Shown here one piece after another: positions 7,073 through 13,758 of a DNA stretch of 22,121 nucleotides (within the stretch, counting starts at the first letter, position 1; each line of letters begins with the position of its first letter). Below the pieces are notes generated by a model. That model saw nothing but the letters and a program-made list of their open reading frames with translations. It was not told where the DNA came from and searched no databases. Both the position numbers and the translations under genes were made by a program. The stretch covers positions 1 to 22,121 of the forward strand of contig CAYLZO010000065.1 of NCBI GenBank assembly GCA_964387775.1, read 5' to 3'. This DNA is from CAYLZO01 sp964387775 (GTDB taxonomy: Bacteria; Chloroflexota; Anaerolineae; JAAYZQ01).

Positions 7073-7101
7073 ATTATACCCCACCGCCCGGTTCTAGTCA
7101 A
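7073..7101 (-). promoter_or_regulatory. Sigma70-type promoter of the sortase gene
   Basis: On the minus strand TTGACT (7101-7096) and TATAAT (7078-7073) are 17 bases apart. Transcription would start near 7066, about 29 bases before the GTG start at 7037. This is a near-consensus promoter. Confidence 0.75.
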
Positions 7102-7137
7102 GGTCCTGACGGCGCGGAAGTGGATGCATCGCAAGTG

Positions 7138-7166
7138 CTCATGTGGGAGGCTGCCCCTCACATGAG
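7138..7166. repeat. Hairpin downstream of murJ
   Basis: CTCATGTG (7138-7145) pairs with CACATGAG (7159-7166), with partial further pairing inside. It sits about 18 bp after the murJ stop on the minus strand, but no T run follows, so it is at best a weak or Rho-assisted terminator. Confidence 0.4.
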
Positions 7167-7183
7167 CCTTTGCCGGTCCACCC

Positions 7184-8791
7184 CTACCGGCGGCGCAGGC
7201 GGTTCACGACCAGCTCGCGGACGACGCCGATCTCTTCCACCCGGAGCAGGCCGGCCAGGCCGAGGTAGACCAGGCCGCCGACCCCGGCGGGGATCGCCAC
7301 GCGGAGGAGCTTCAGTACCAGGCCACCCATCTGCCTGTCGGCCAGGAGCGGCGCCAAGCCGGTGAGCGTCAGGGCCATGACGCCGGCCGTCGCCACGGCC
7401 AGCACCAGTGCCTTGCCCAGCGCCGGGCCCAGCCGCAGGTCGCCCAGGCCGCCCAGGTGGCGACGGGTGAGGACCAGCATGGTCAGGGCGTGGCCGAGGT
7501 GCTTGGCGCCGTCGGCCAGGACCAGGCCCAGCATCCCCAGCGGCCGGAGGAGTAAGAGGGCCACGGCCAGGTAGACGCCCACGCTCAGGACGCCCACCAG
7601 GGCCGGTGTCAGGGTGTCCTGCCGGGCGTAGAAGGCATAGTTCAGGGGCCAATCGACAGAGGCAAAGACGAGGCCCAGCATGTAGTAGCGCAGCGCCCAG
7701 CTCGTCCAGAAGGTGTCGCGGGCGGTGAATTCGCCGTGCTCGAACACCAGGGCCACGACCGGCTCGGCCAGGGTGAGCAGGACCAGTGCGGCGGGGACGA
7801 TGAGCACCAGCACCAGGCGCAGTCCTAGCCCCAGCGTCCGCCGAAAGCCCGCCCGGTCGCCCACGGCGCTCAGGCGCGACAGGGAGGGCAGCACGGCCAG
7901 CGAGATGGCGACGGCCACCAGGCCGTGGGGCAGTTGGTAGAGGGTTGTGGCGTTGCGCATCCAGGCGATGCTGCTCTCGCCGGTGGACGAGGCCAGGCGC
8001 CGGTCGATGACGATCTGCACGTTGCTGATGACGAGCCCCAGGGCGATGGGCAGGTAGAGGGCCAGGATGCGGCGCAACGCCGGGTGGGAGAGGTCGAGGC
8101 TGAAGCGGAAGCGGATGCCGCGCAGGTCGGGTGTCTGGATGAGGAGTTGGAGCAGCGAGCCCAGGACGACGCCGACTGTGAGGCTGTAGGCGTCGAGCCG
8201 GCCGGCCAGGAGGGGCACGGCGATGACGATGCCCAGGTTAAAGACGGTCGCCCCCAGGGCCGGGTAGGTGAAGCGTTTGAGGGTGTAGAGCAGGCCGGTG
8301 ACGATGCCCGACAGGCCGAAAAAGAGGACCGCCGGGGCGATGATGCGCAGCATCCTGGTCAGGACGCGGAGCAGGTCGGGGCTGAAGCCGCCGCCCATGA
8401 GCCAGGCCACCTGGGGGGCCAGCACTTCGAGGAGGAGGACGATGGCGGCCAGCACCACGGCCACCAGGCTCGCCACCCGGCTAAAGACGGCCCACAGCGC
8501 CGCGTCGCCCTCGCGCTCCTTGACCTCGCTGAACACGGGCACCAGGGCCGCGCTGAGCATCCCGCCGATGAGCTGCTCGTAGATCATGGTCGGCACGTTG
8601 GCGGCGATGCCAAAGGCACTCACCAGGCCGCTGGCGCCGAAAAAATAGGCGATGATCTGCTCGCGGGCCAGGCCCACCACCCGGCTGCCGACGCTGCCCA
8701 GGGCGATGATGCCCGCCGAGCGGGCGATACCCCCTCGGGGTTCGGTTGTGGGTGGAGAGACAGGCGGCTGCCGCGCAGGCGGGCTGGTCAT
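7184..8791 (-). CDS. murJ: Lipid II flippase MurJ (MviN)
   Basis: A 535-residue multi-pass protein of the MOP superfamily. After a Pro-rich N-terminal tail of about 20 residues it shows the MurJ features: GSVGSRVVGLAREQIIAYFFGASG, FGIAANVPTMIYEQLIGGMLSAALVPVFSE, then about 14 hydrophobic segments. The Arg of SRVVGLARE and the Glu/Lys-rich VFSEVKEREGD loop correspond to conserved TM1/TM2 regions. MurJ moves lipid-linked peptidoglycan precursor across the cytoplasmic membrane, so this implies a peptidoglycan wall. The ATG at 8791 lies 13 bp after the stop of the upstream gene, giving a two-gene operon. The C-terminal end (LRVEEIGVVRELVVNRLRRR) is basic and cytoplasmic. Confidence 0.93.
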   Translation of the reverse strand: MTSPPARQPPVSPPTTEPRGGIARSAGIIALGSVGSRVVGLAREQIIAYFFGASGLVSAFGIAANVPTMIYEQLIGGMLSAALVPVFSEVKEREGDAALWAVFSRVASLVAVVLAAIVLLLEVLAPQVAWLMGGGFSPDLLRVLTRMLRIIAPAVLFFGLSGIVTGLLYTLKRFTYPALGATVFNLGIVIAVPLLAGRLDAYSLTVGVVLGSLLQLLIQTPDLRGIRFRFSLDLSHPALRRILALYLPIALGLVISNVQIVIDRRLASSTGESSIAWMRNATTLYQLPHGLVAVAISLAVLPSLSRLSAVGDRAGFRRTLGLGLRLVLVLIVPAALVLLTLAEPVVALVFEHGEFTARDTFWTSWALRYYMLGLVFASVDWPLNYAFYARQDTLTPALVGVLSVGVYLAVALLLLRPLGMLGLVLADGAKHLGHALTMLVLTRRHLGGLGDLRLGPALGKALVLAVATAGVMALTLTGLAPLLADRQMGGLVLKLLRVAIPAGVGGLVYLGLAGLLRVEEIGVVRELVVNRLRRR

Positions 8792-8804
8792 GGGTGGCTG
8801 GGGG

Positions 8805-9548
8805 TTACTGAACGACGATGGTGACGCGGCAGGGCTCCGGGAAGTTGCCGGTTTGGTCCACGACCACCAGCCGCAGGGTATAGGTGCCGGCCGGGTAGGC
8901 GCCGCTGTTAAAGGTCTCCAGCAGGCCGTTGCTCACCGGCGCCCTGCGCAACTGCCCGACGACGGTCCACGAGCCAGGGTTCGAGCCCTGCCCGACTTCG
9001 ATCTTGTAGTATTGGAAATTCGGGTGCTGGGCCGTGCCGCGGATGGCGACGTTGCCGCTCACGCGCTGGTTGACGCCCGGCGACGTGATGCGCACGTTGG
9101 GATTGGGGCAATTTGGCGGCCGGACGACGGGCGTGTTGGTGGCGATCACCTCGGAGGTAGGCGTGGGCGGCCGGACGCGGGTCGGACGCTCGCGGGTGGC
9201 CGTCGCCGTCGGCGTCATGGTGGGCGGCAACGACGTGGCCGTCAGCGTCGGCCTGACGAGGGGGCCGGTGGTCACGGTCGGCGTGGGTGTCTCGCGGGGC
9301 CGGGTCATTTCGGGCAAGAGGAAATTGCTGATGCCAAAGACGACGGCCATGACGGTCAGGATCAGGGCGGCCAGGACCGCGCTGCGGCTATAGCGGGCCC
9401 GGGCCTGCTCTTGCTCCAGCCGAAAGATCGAGCGGGCGCCCTCGCGGCGGGCGGCAAAGGCGCGCCACAGATAAAAGAGCAAAAGCAAGCCGAAAAGGCC
9501 GTATATCCACCATTGATAGTCCGCGATCAAGCGCAAGACCTGTTCCAT
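8805..9548 (-). CDS. Two-helix membrane protein with Thr/Pro linker and Ig-like extracellular domain
   Basis: A 247-residue protein in three parts. Two membrane helices (WWIYGLFGLLLLFYLW at about 12-28 and VLAALILTVMAVVFGISNFLL at about 56-76) are separated by a charged cytoplasmic loop. Next comes a low-complexity linker rich in T and P (residues about 80-140, for example PTPTVTTG and TPTATATRE). The C-terminal beta-sandwich of about 100 residues has NVRITSPGVNQRVSGNVAIRGTA, YYKIEVGQG and GTYTLRLVVVDQTGNF, a layout of Ig-like/fibronectin-like surface domains. Two cysteines (near NCPNP and EPCRV) could pair. ATG 9548 is preceded by GGAG six bases upstream. It is co-transcribed with murJ, suggesting a wall-associated role. 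No named family recognised. Confidence 0.75.
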   Translation of the reverse strand: MEQVLRLIADYQWWIYGLFGLLLLFYLWRAFAARREGARSIFRLEQEQARARYSRSAVLAALILTVMAVVFGISNFLLPEMTRPRETPTPTVTTGPLVRPTLTATSLPPTMTPTATATRERPTRVRPPTPTSEVIATNTPVVRPPNCPNPNVRITSPGVNQRVSGNVAIRGTAQHPNFQYYKIEVGQGSNPGSWTVVGQLRRAPVSNGLLETFNSGAYPAGTYTLRLVVVDQTGNFPEPCRVTIVVQ

Positions 9549-9639
9549 CCACTGCTCCGTCGGGCGAGTCTTGATTTCTGCATCAACGTCTTTGGTGACG
9601 ATGGGCCTTGTTCCCTGCAACGCCGCCCATCACAGCGGC

Positions 9640-9668
9640 ATTGTTCCACAGAACCCCGAGAACGTCAA
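9640..9668 (-). promoter_or_regulatory. Promoter of the surface protein-murJ operon
   Basis: On the minus strand TTGACG (9668-9663) and AACAAT (9645-9640) are 17 bases apart. They lie about 90 bases upstream of the chosen ATG at 9548. The -35 is strong; the -10 has two mismatches. Confidence 0.5.
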
Positions 9669-9695
9669 GCCGCCGGGTTGCCGAGTACGCTGCCT

Positions 9696-9734
9696 AAAAA
9701 AGTAGGGAACGATGGCGCGTTCCCTACTTGAAAA
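9696..9734 (-). terminator. Bidirectional Rho-independent terminator after punA
   Basis: AAGTAGGGAAC (9700-9710) pairs perfectly with GTTCCCTACTT (9719-9729) around an 8-base loop. The stem is flanked by A runs on the plus strand, so on the minus strand it ends in TTTTTT after the purine phosphorylase gene. A-rich flanks on both sides mean it could also work in the other direction. Confidence 0.85.
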
Positions 9735-9752
9735 AACACCCTGCCCAGGACG

Positions 9753-10628
9753 TCAGGGTTTCGGCAACTGCTCCAGGACGCCGCACAGGAGCGTCATCAG
9801 GCGGGGCACGATCTCTTGGCCGGCGGCCAGGACCTCCTCGTGGCTGGTCTCTGCTGGACTGTCCGTCGGGGCGGGCTGGCCGGGCTCGGGCGCCGCCTGG
9901 GCGACGTTGGTGATGGACGACACGCCCAGCACGCGAAGGCCGCCGTGGCGGGCGACGATGACTTCCGGCACGGTAGACATGCCCACGGCGTCGGCGCCGA
10001 TCATGCGCAGGAAGCGGATGTCGGCCGGGGTCTCAAAGGTCGGGCCGGAGAGCGCGACGTACACCCCTTCCTGGATAGGAATGTCGTGTTCGGAGGCCAC
10101 CTGGCGGGCAATGGTCCGCAGCTCGGGATCGTAGGCCTGGGACATGTCCGGGAATCGCGGACCCAGCGTCGGGTCGTTGGGGCCGTGCAGGGGGTTGTTG
10201 CCCGTCATGCCCAGCAAGTTGAGGTGGTCGCGGATCAGCATCAGTTCGCCGACGTGAAAGGCCGGGTTGATGCCGCCGGCGGCGTTGGTCACAAAGAGGG
10301 TCTCGATGCCCATGACCTGCATGACCCGCACCGGGAAGGTGACCTGGTGCATGGTGTAGCCCTCGTAAAAGTGGACGCGGCCCTGCATAATGAGCACCGT
10401 CTGGCCCGCCAACTCGCCCACCACCAGCCGACCCACGTGCCCCTCGACCGAGGGCTCGGGGAAGTGGGGGATGTCGCCATAAGGGATGACGTCCGCCGCC
10501 TCCACCGCGTCGGCCAGGGGATTCAGCCCCGAGCCGAGGATCAGGCCCACCTTGGGCCGGTGGCTGGTGCGGCTCCGGATCAAATCTGAGGCTTTTTCGT
10601 AGTGTTCTCGGGTATTATACTCGGTCAT
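9753..10628 (-). CDS. punA: Purine nucleoside phosphorylase (trimeric type)
   Basis: A 291-residue protein with the full set of motifs of trimeric PNP (inosine/guanosine type). These are VGLILGSGLNPLAD (phosphate-binding Ser/Gly loop) near the start, GRVHFYEGYTMHQVTFPVRV, TNAAGGINPAF, YVALSGPTFETPADIRF (active-site Glu), VGMSTVPEVIVARH and GVSSITNVAQ. It cleaves purine (deoxy)ribonucleosides with phosphate to the free base and (deoxy)ribose 1-phosphate, for salvage in the cytoplasm. The Asn in SSITNV is the base-specificity residue of 6-oxopurine enzymes. ATG 10628 has GGAG four bases upstream. It is separated from the upstream PH-domain gene by a palindromic element and ends in a strong terminator, so it may be monocistronic. 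Confidence 0.95.
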   Translation of the reverse strand: MTEYNTREHYEKASDLIRSRTSHRPKVGLILGSGLNPLADAVEAADVIPYGDIPHFPEPSVEGHVGRLVVGELAGQTVLIMQGRVHFYEGYTMHQVTFPVRVMQVMGIETLFVTNAAGGINPAFHVGELMLIRDHLNLLGMTGNNPLHGPNDPTLGPRFPDMSQAYDPELRTIARQVASEHDIPIQEGVYVALSGPTFETPADIRFLRMIGADAVGMSTVPEVIVARHGGLRVLGVSSITNVAQAAPEPGQPAPTDSPAETSHEEVLAAGQEIVPRLMTLLCGVLEQLPKP

Positions 10629-10642
10629 GTCACTCCATTCAT

Positions 10643-10739
10643 TCGAAAAGCGCTCGTAGTAGGCGCTTCGCCGCAGGCGTGCCCCTGGCAAGCGCCGGAG
10701 AAACGCGCTGAAGCGCGCACTACAAACGAACCTTTTCGA
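10643..10739. repeat. 97-bp imperfect inverted-repeat element upstream of punA
   Basis: Outer arms TCGAAAAG (10643-10650) and CTTTTCGA (10732-10739) are exact inverted repeats. Inner arms GTAGTAGGCGCTTC (10656-10669) and GAAGCGCGCACTAC (10710-10723) match at 12 of 14 positions. The centre is GC-rich. The whole spacer between the PH-domain gene and punA consists of this element, as expected of a small non-autonomous insertion or REP-type unit. Confidence 0.75.
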
Positions 10740-10743
10740 CAGG

Positions 10744-11637
10744 CTAGAGACGATCCAACAGCTCTTTCTTTTTGGCCTGGAACTCTTCCTTGGAGATGAT
10801 CCCCTTCTGGCGCAGCTCGGCCAGCTCCTCGATCATGGCCGGGATGCTGCGAGATTCGGGGGCCAACTCGACGTCGGTTTGTTCTGGCTCGGGCTTGTCG
10901 AGGGCGGGCTCTTCCGATGGTGGGGAAACAGGGCCTTTGGCCGGGCCCCAGTCCTCTTCGGCCTCGGGTTCGTGCAGATTCTCCTTGGCGTTCAGCATCT
11001 CGCGCTTCAAGCGGACCGGATTGGCGATGCGGTGGAACATGTTGACGCCGATGTCCGAGCCGGTGATGATCTCGACGGTGCCATAGTTCAGGAGCCGTCC
11101 CACGATGGATTGGCGCATCTTGACGTCGTTGACCTTCTCCAGGGCCGAGTCGCTGACCTCTTTGTTGACCGTACCTCGAACGACCATCACCCGCCGGTTG
11201 GTGATGATGTAGCGTTCGTTCAGCCAGTCGAGGAAAATGCGCGTGACCTCGGCCAGGGGGATCAGGGAGAGCGCCACGGCGACCCAGCCAATTGGCCGGG
11301 TCTCGGGGCGAAACATGATCACCAAAGCCACGACCAAGATCATGATGCCGGCCAGGATCGGTCGCCAGATGCGTTTTAGAAACGCCTCGCCGCGCTCGCC
11401 GCGCAGCCAGGGGGCGACGATGAGATAGACGGGCAGGACGACGCTGCCCAGGGCGATGAGGCCGATGACAAAGCGCTGCTTGTCGTCCTCCAGGAAAAAG
11501 ATGGCCAGCCCGATGCCGAGAAAGACGAGCAAGGCAAAGAGCCAACTGGCAATCCGCTCCAGCAAAAGGATGAGGTGCTGATGTGTTTGATAGACCGCGT
11601 GCTCGCGGTCGCCCATGATTCGTTCTACGTAGCCCAT
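10744..11637 (-). CDS. Membrane protein with bacterial PH-like (bPH2/YdbS) domain and C-terminal SHOCT domain
   Basis: 297 residues. Four hydrophobic segments occupy about 24-133 (two hairpins, the first around LFALLVFLGIGLAIFFL). A PH-like domain follows at about 135-215 with the hallmark YIITNRRVMVVRGTVNKEVSD and DVKMRQSIVGRLLNYGTVEI, as in the YdbS/DUF304 families. A long acidic disordered linker (EPEAEEDWGPAKG) leads to a SHOCT helix hairpin at the C-terminus (IEELAELRQKGIISKEEFQA). SHOCT motifs are thought to mediate oligomerisation. ATG 11637 has GGAGG seven bases upstream. It lies 57 bp after the Xer recombinase gene on the same strand. Function in cell-envelope physiology is not established. 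Confidence 0.88.
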   Translation of the reverse strand: MGYVERIMGDREHAVYQTHQHLILLLERIASWLFALLVFLGIGLAIFFLEDDKQRFVIGLIALGSVVLPVYLIVAPWLRGERGEAFLKRIWRPILAGIMILVVALVIMFRPETRPIGWVAVALSLIPLAEVTRIFLDWLNERYIITNRRVMVVRGTVNKEVSDSALEKVNDVKMRQSIVGRLLNYGTVEIITGSDIGVNMFHRIANPVRLKREMLNAKENLHEPEAEEDWGPAKGPVSPPSEEPALDKPEPEQTDVELAPESRSIPAMIEELAELRQKGIISKEEFQAKKKELLDRL

Positions 11638-11694
11638 GCCCCGCCTCCAGCAGCGTGTATTTGTGGCCCTTTCGGCCGATCAGGCTTCGGCCGA

Positions 11695-12588
11695 TTAGGC
11701 TTCGGCCTCTTCCTCTGCGGATCCTTCTTCAGACTCGTCGCCGGCCATCTGGGCATAGACCTGGGTCGTCGAGATGTTGGCGTGGCCCAGGATCTGCTGC
11801 ACGTATTCCAGCTCTGCCTTTTTGTCCAGCAGGTGGGCGGCGAAGGTGTGCCGCAGCGTGTGGGGGGTGACGTCCTCGGTGAGCTCGACCTCCTGGACGT
11901 AGTGCTTGACGATCAACCACAGGCCCTGGCGCGTCAGCCGCCGGCCCCGGTGGTTGAGAAAGAGGGCCTTCACGTCTGGATCGCGCAACAACTGGACGCG
12001 CCCTCGTTCCAGGTAGTCGTGCAAGGGCTCGATGGCCCGCTCGTGGATCGGCACGATCCGCTCGCTGTCGTCCCGGTTGCGGACCACGCGGACCGTCGCC
12101 GAAGCGAGATTCACGTCATCCACGTCGAGGGAGACCAGCTCGGTGACCCGCAAGCCCGTGGCGTAGAGCATCTCCAGCAAGGCCCGATCCCGCAGGGCCT
12201 TGGGGGTGTCCTCCTGCGCCGGTTCGCTCAGCAGCCGCTCCATCTCCTGAGGCGAGATGGCCTTGGGCAGCCGCTTGCGCACCTTTGGCGAATCGAGGGT
12301 GGCCGTCGGATCGTCTTTGAGCTTGCCCTGTTCCAGCAGATAGTGAAAGAACGACTTGATGGCAGCCACCTTGCGGGCAACGGTCGAAGATGCGTACTCT
12401 TTTTCGCCCTTCATCATCATGATATAATCCATGACGATCTTTTCGCCCACCTCTGCCCACGCGCTCGCACGCCCCCGCACGAAATCGACAAACTGGGAGA
12501 GGTCATTGCGATACGCCGCAAGCGTATTCTGCGAATAGCCCTTCTCCTCGACGATATGATCCAGGAACTGCTGAATTTCCTCTTTCAT
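11695..12588 (-). CDS. Tyrosine recombinase, XerC/XerD-like, with substituted catalytic lysine
   Basis: 297 residues, the usual Xer length. It has an N-terminal core-binding domain (EKGYSQNTLAAYRNDL to about residue 95) and a C-terminal catalytic domain. Residue numbering runs one behind that of E. coli XerD: R147 (ATGLRVTEL), H243 and R246 (HTLRHTFA), H269 (LGHANISTT) and nucleophile Y278 (TQVYAQ). The beta-hairpin lysine of the GKGxKER motif is absent; the stretch reads VRNRDDSERIVP, with N171 at that place and arginines on both sides. The protein ends in an acidic tail (DESEEGSAEEEAEA). Such enzymes resolve chromosome dimers at dif, or move integrative elements. No mobile cargo is nearby. 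ATG 12588 follows GAGGAGG at seven bases. Confidence 0.92.
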   Translation of the reverse strand: MKEEIQQFLDHIVEEKGYSQNTLAAYRNDLSQFVDFVRGRASAWAEVGEKIVMDYIMMMKGEKEYASSTVARKVAAIKSFFHYLLEQGKLKDDPTATLDSPKVRKRLPKAISPQEMERLLSEPAQEDTPKALRDRALLEMLYATGLRVTELVSLDVDDVNLASATVRVVRNRDDSERIVPIHERAIEPLHDYLERGRVQLLRDPDVKALFLNHRGRRLTRQGLWLIVKHYVQEVELTEDVTPHTLRHTFAAHLLDKKAELEYVQQILGHANISTTQVYAQMAGDESEEGSAEEEAEA

Positions 12589-12638
12589 TGTACGTCCTCC
12601 TCTGTCCACAAGACCGGACTGTCCATAACCTCACGTCC

Positions 12639-12667
12639 ATTCTACCACAACTTTTCATAAGGACCAA
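12639..12667 (-). promoter_or_regulatory. Promoter of the Xer recombinase gene
   Basis: On the minus strand TTGGTC (12667-12662), 17 bases, then TAGAAT (12644-12639), with a TGG before the -10 (extended -10 character). It lies about 50 bases upstream of ATG 12588. Confidence 0.55.
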
Positions 12668-12736
12668 ACACCGGGGAACGGAGCGTAGTTTGCCTCTTGC
12701 CCGCCCGGCACCGTCGCCCCGCCCCCTCGGGTTCGA

Positions 12737-12821
12737 GGCGGATGGCCCTGAGCCCTACTAGATGTTGTGTTTGCCTGGGACAGAAACACAAAATGCGGGC
12801 GTGCCGAGAGGGCCATTCGCC
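12737..12821. repeat. Nested inverted repeat (cruciform or structured RNA candidate)
   Basis: Outer arms GGCGGATGGCCCT (12737-12749) and AGGGCCATTCGCC (12809-12821) match at 12 of 13 positions. Inside them TTGTGTTT (12765-12772) and AAACACAA (12784-12791) pair perfectly around an 11-base loop. Two unpaired stretches of 15-17 bases lie between inner and outer stems. No protein fits here. Confidence 0.7.
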
Positions 12822-12909
12822 GGGGTTGTGCGTCTCGACCTGCCCTCACGCTAAGCGCTGGCTGGATAGACGACCGGGCCACCAGGGGAAAAGAGGGCCA
12901 GATCGAGGA

Positions 12910-13758
12910 CTAGGTGGGGCGGGCCAGGTATTTCTCGACTCTGGCCCGCCGGGGGATGCCGGCCCTTCCCGGCGCTTCCACAGAAAAAGAAGCCACGGCG
13001 TTGGCCAAGACGGCGGCCTGGGCCGGATCGCCCGTCTCGAAGAGGCGGACGAGAAACGCGGCGGCAAAGACGTCCCCGGCCCCGGTGGGGTCCACCTGGT
13101 GGGCGGGGCGGGCCGGGTAGTGATGCGCTTCATCCTTGATGTACACCGTCGCCCCTCGCTCGGCGCGGGTAACGACCAGGATGCCCACGAAAGGCGTCCA
13201 GTCGCGGACCAGGCGCTCGGGATCGAGCACGTCTTGCTCGCTGAGGACCAGCAGATCGATGCGGCGCAGCAGGGCTTCGGGCGGGTTCCAGCCGGTGAAA
13301 TGGACCCGCCCTTGCTCGTCCCAGCGCCGAAAAAAGCCCTGGGGCATCACGCACAGCAGCGTTTCGTCGGAGAAGGCGTGGAACACGGTCTCGTCCAGCT
13401 CCTGGGCAATGGTGCCCAAGTAGGCCAGGGGCACCCGGCGCCAGGGGCCGGAGATGTGCCGGGCAGAGATCGGGGCGGCGCGCTGGTGGAGCACCTGCCG
13501 CCGACCGTCGTCCAGATAAACGTTCTCAAAGAGGGTGGTGGCCTCGGAGGGATGGCAGACGACCTCGACGCCGGGCAGGGCCTCTGCCACGTCCAGGTCG
13601 GGGCCGGCGCGGGTGACCATCCCGACCTGGTAGCCGAGGCGCTGGGCCGTCGTCGCTGCGTAAGAGACAGAACCGCCCAGCGCCCGCCCCCCATCGGGTA
13701 AAATGTCCTGGCAGACGTGCCCGACGACGACGAGCTGGGGGATCTCGCGCCGGCTCAA
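12910..13758 (-). CDS. PfkB/ribokinase family sugar kinase
   Basis: 282 residues. The C-terminal PfkB signature VDPTGAGDVFAAAF is at about 222-235 with the catalytic base D229. The N-terminal GG motif (RALGGSVSYAA) is at 28-29, and a VVTRAERGATVY strand precedes the ATP site. These enzymes phosphorylate a sugar, nucleoside or sugar-like hydroxyl with ATP. The substrate lid (LFENVYLDDGRRQVLHQRAAPI) gives no clear specificity. The apparent start is TTG at 13758. Its TGA-overlap with the preceding radical SAM gene (shared TTGA) implies translational coupling and a shared pathway. It is shorter than ribokinases of about 300-310 residues. Confidence 0.85.
   Translation of the reverse strand: MSRREIPQLVVVGHVCQDILPDGGRALGGSVSYAATTAQRLGYQVGMVTRAGPDLDVAEALPGVEVVCHPSEATTLFENVYLDDGRRQVLHQRAAPISARHISGPWRRVPLAYLGTIAQELDETVFHAFSDETLLCVMPQGFFRRWDEQGRVHFTGWNPPEALLRRIDLLVLSEQDVLDPERLVRDWTPFVGILVVTRAERGATVYIKDEAHHYPARPAHQVDPTGAGDVFAAAFLVRLFETGDPAQAAVLANAVASFSVEAPGRAGIPRRARVEKYLARPT

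Larger units (their letters stand above)
12589..12909. other. 321-bp intergenic region between the Xer and PfkB genes
   Basis: It holds the Xer promoter near the recombinase end and the nested inverted repeat at 12737-12821. The remainder (12668-12736 and 12822-12909) shows no gene with a credible start or codon pattern. A minus-strand open frame across it is just GC-rich read-through. Confidence 0.6.

Noticed and set aside
10614..10619. Perfect TATAAT on the minus strand near punA
   Set aside because: It lies inside the punA coding sequence (codons for EYNT), downstream of the start, with no useful -35.
12655..12882. 75-codon minus-strand open frame in the Xer-PfkB spacer
   Set aside because: No Shine-Dalgarno site, low-complexity translation, and it is spanned by an inverted-repeat element.
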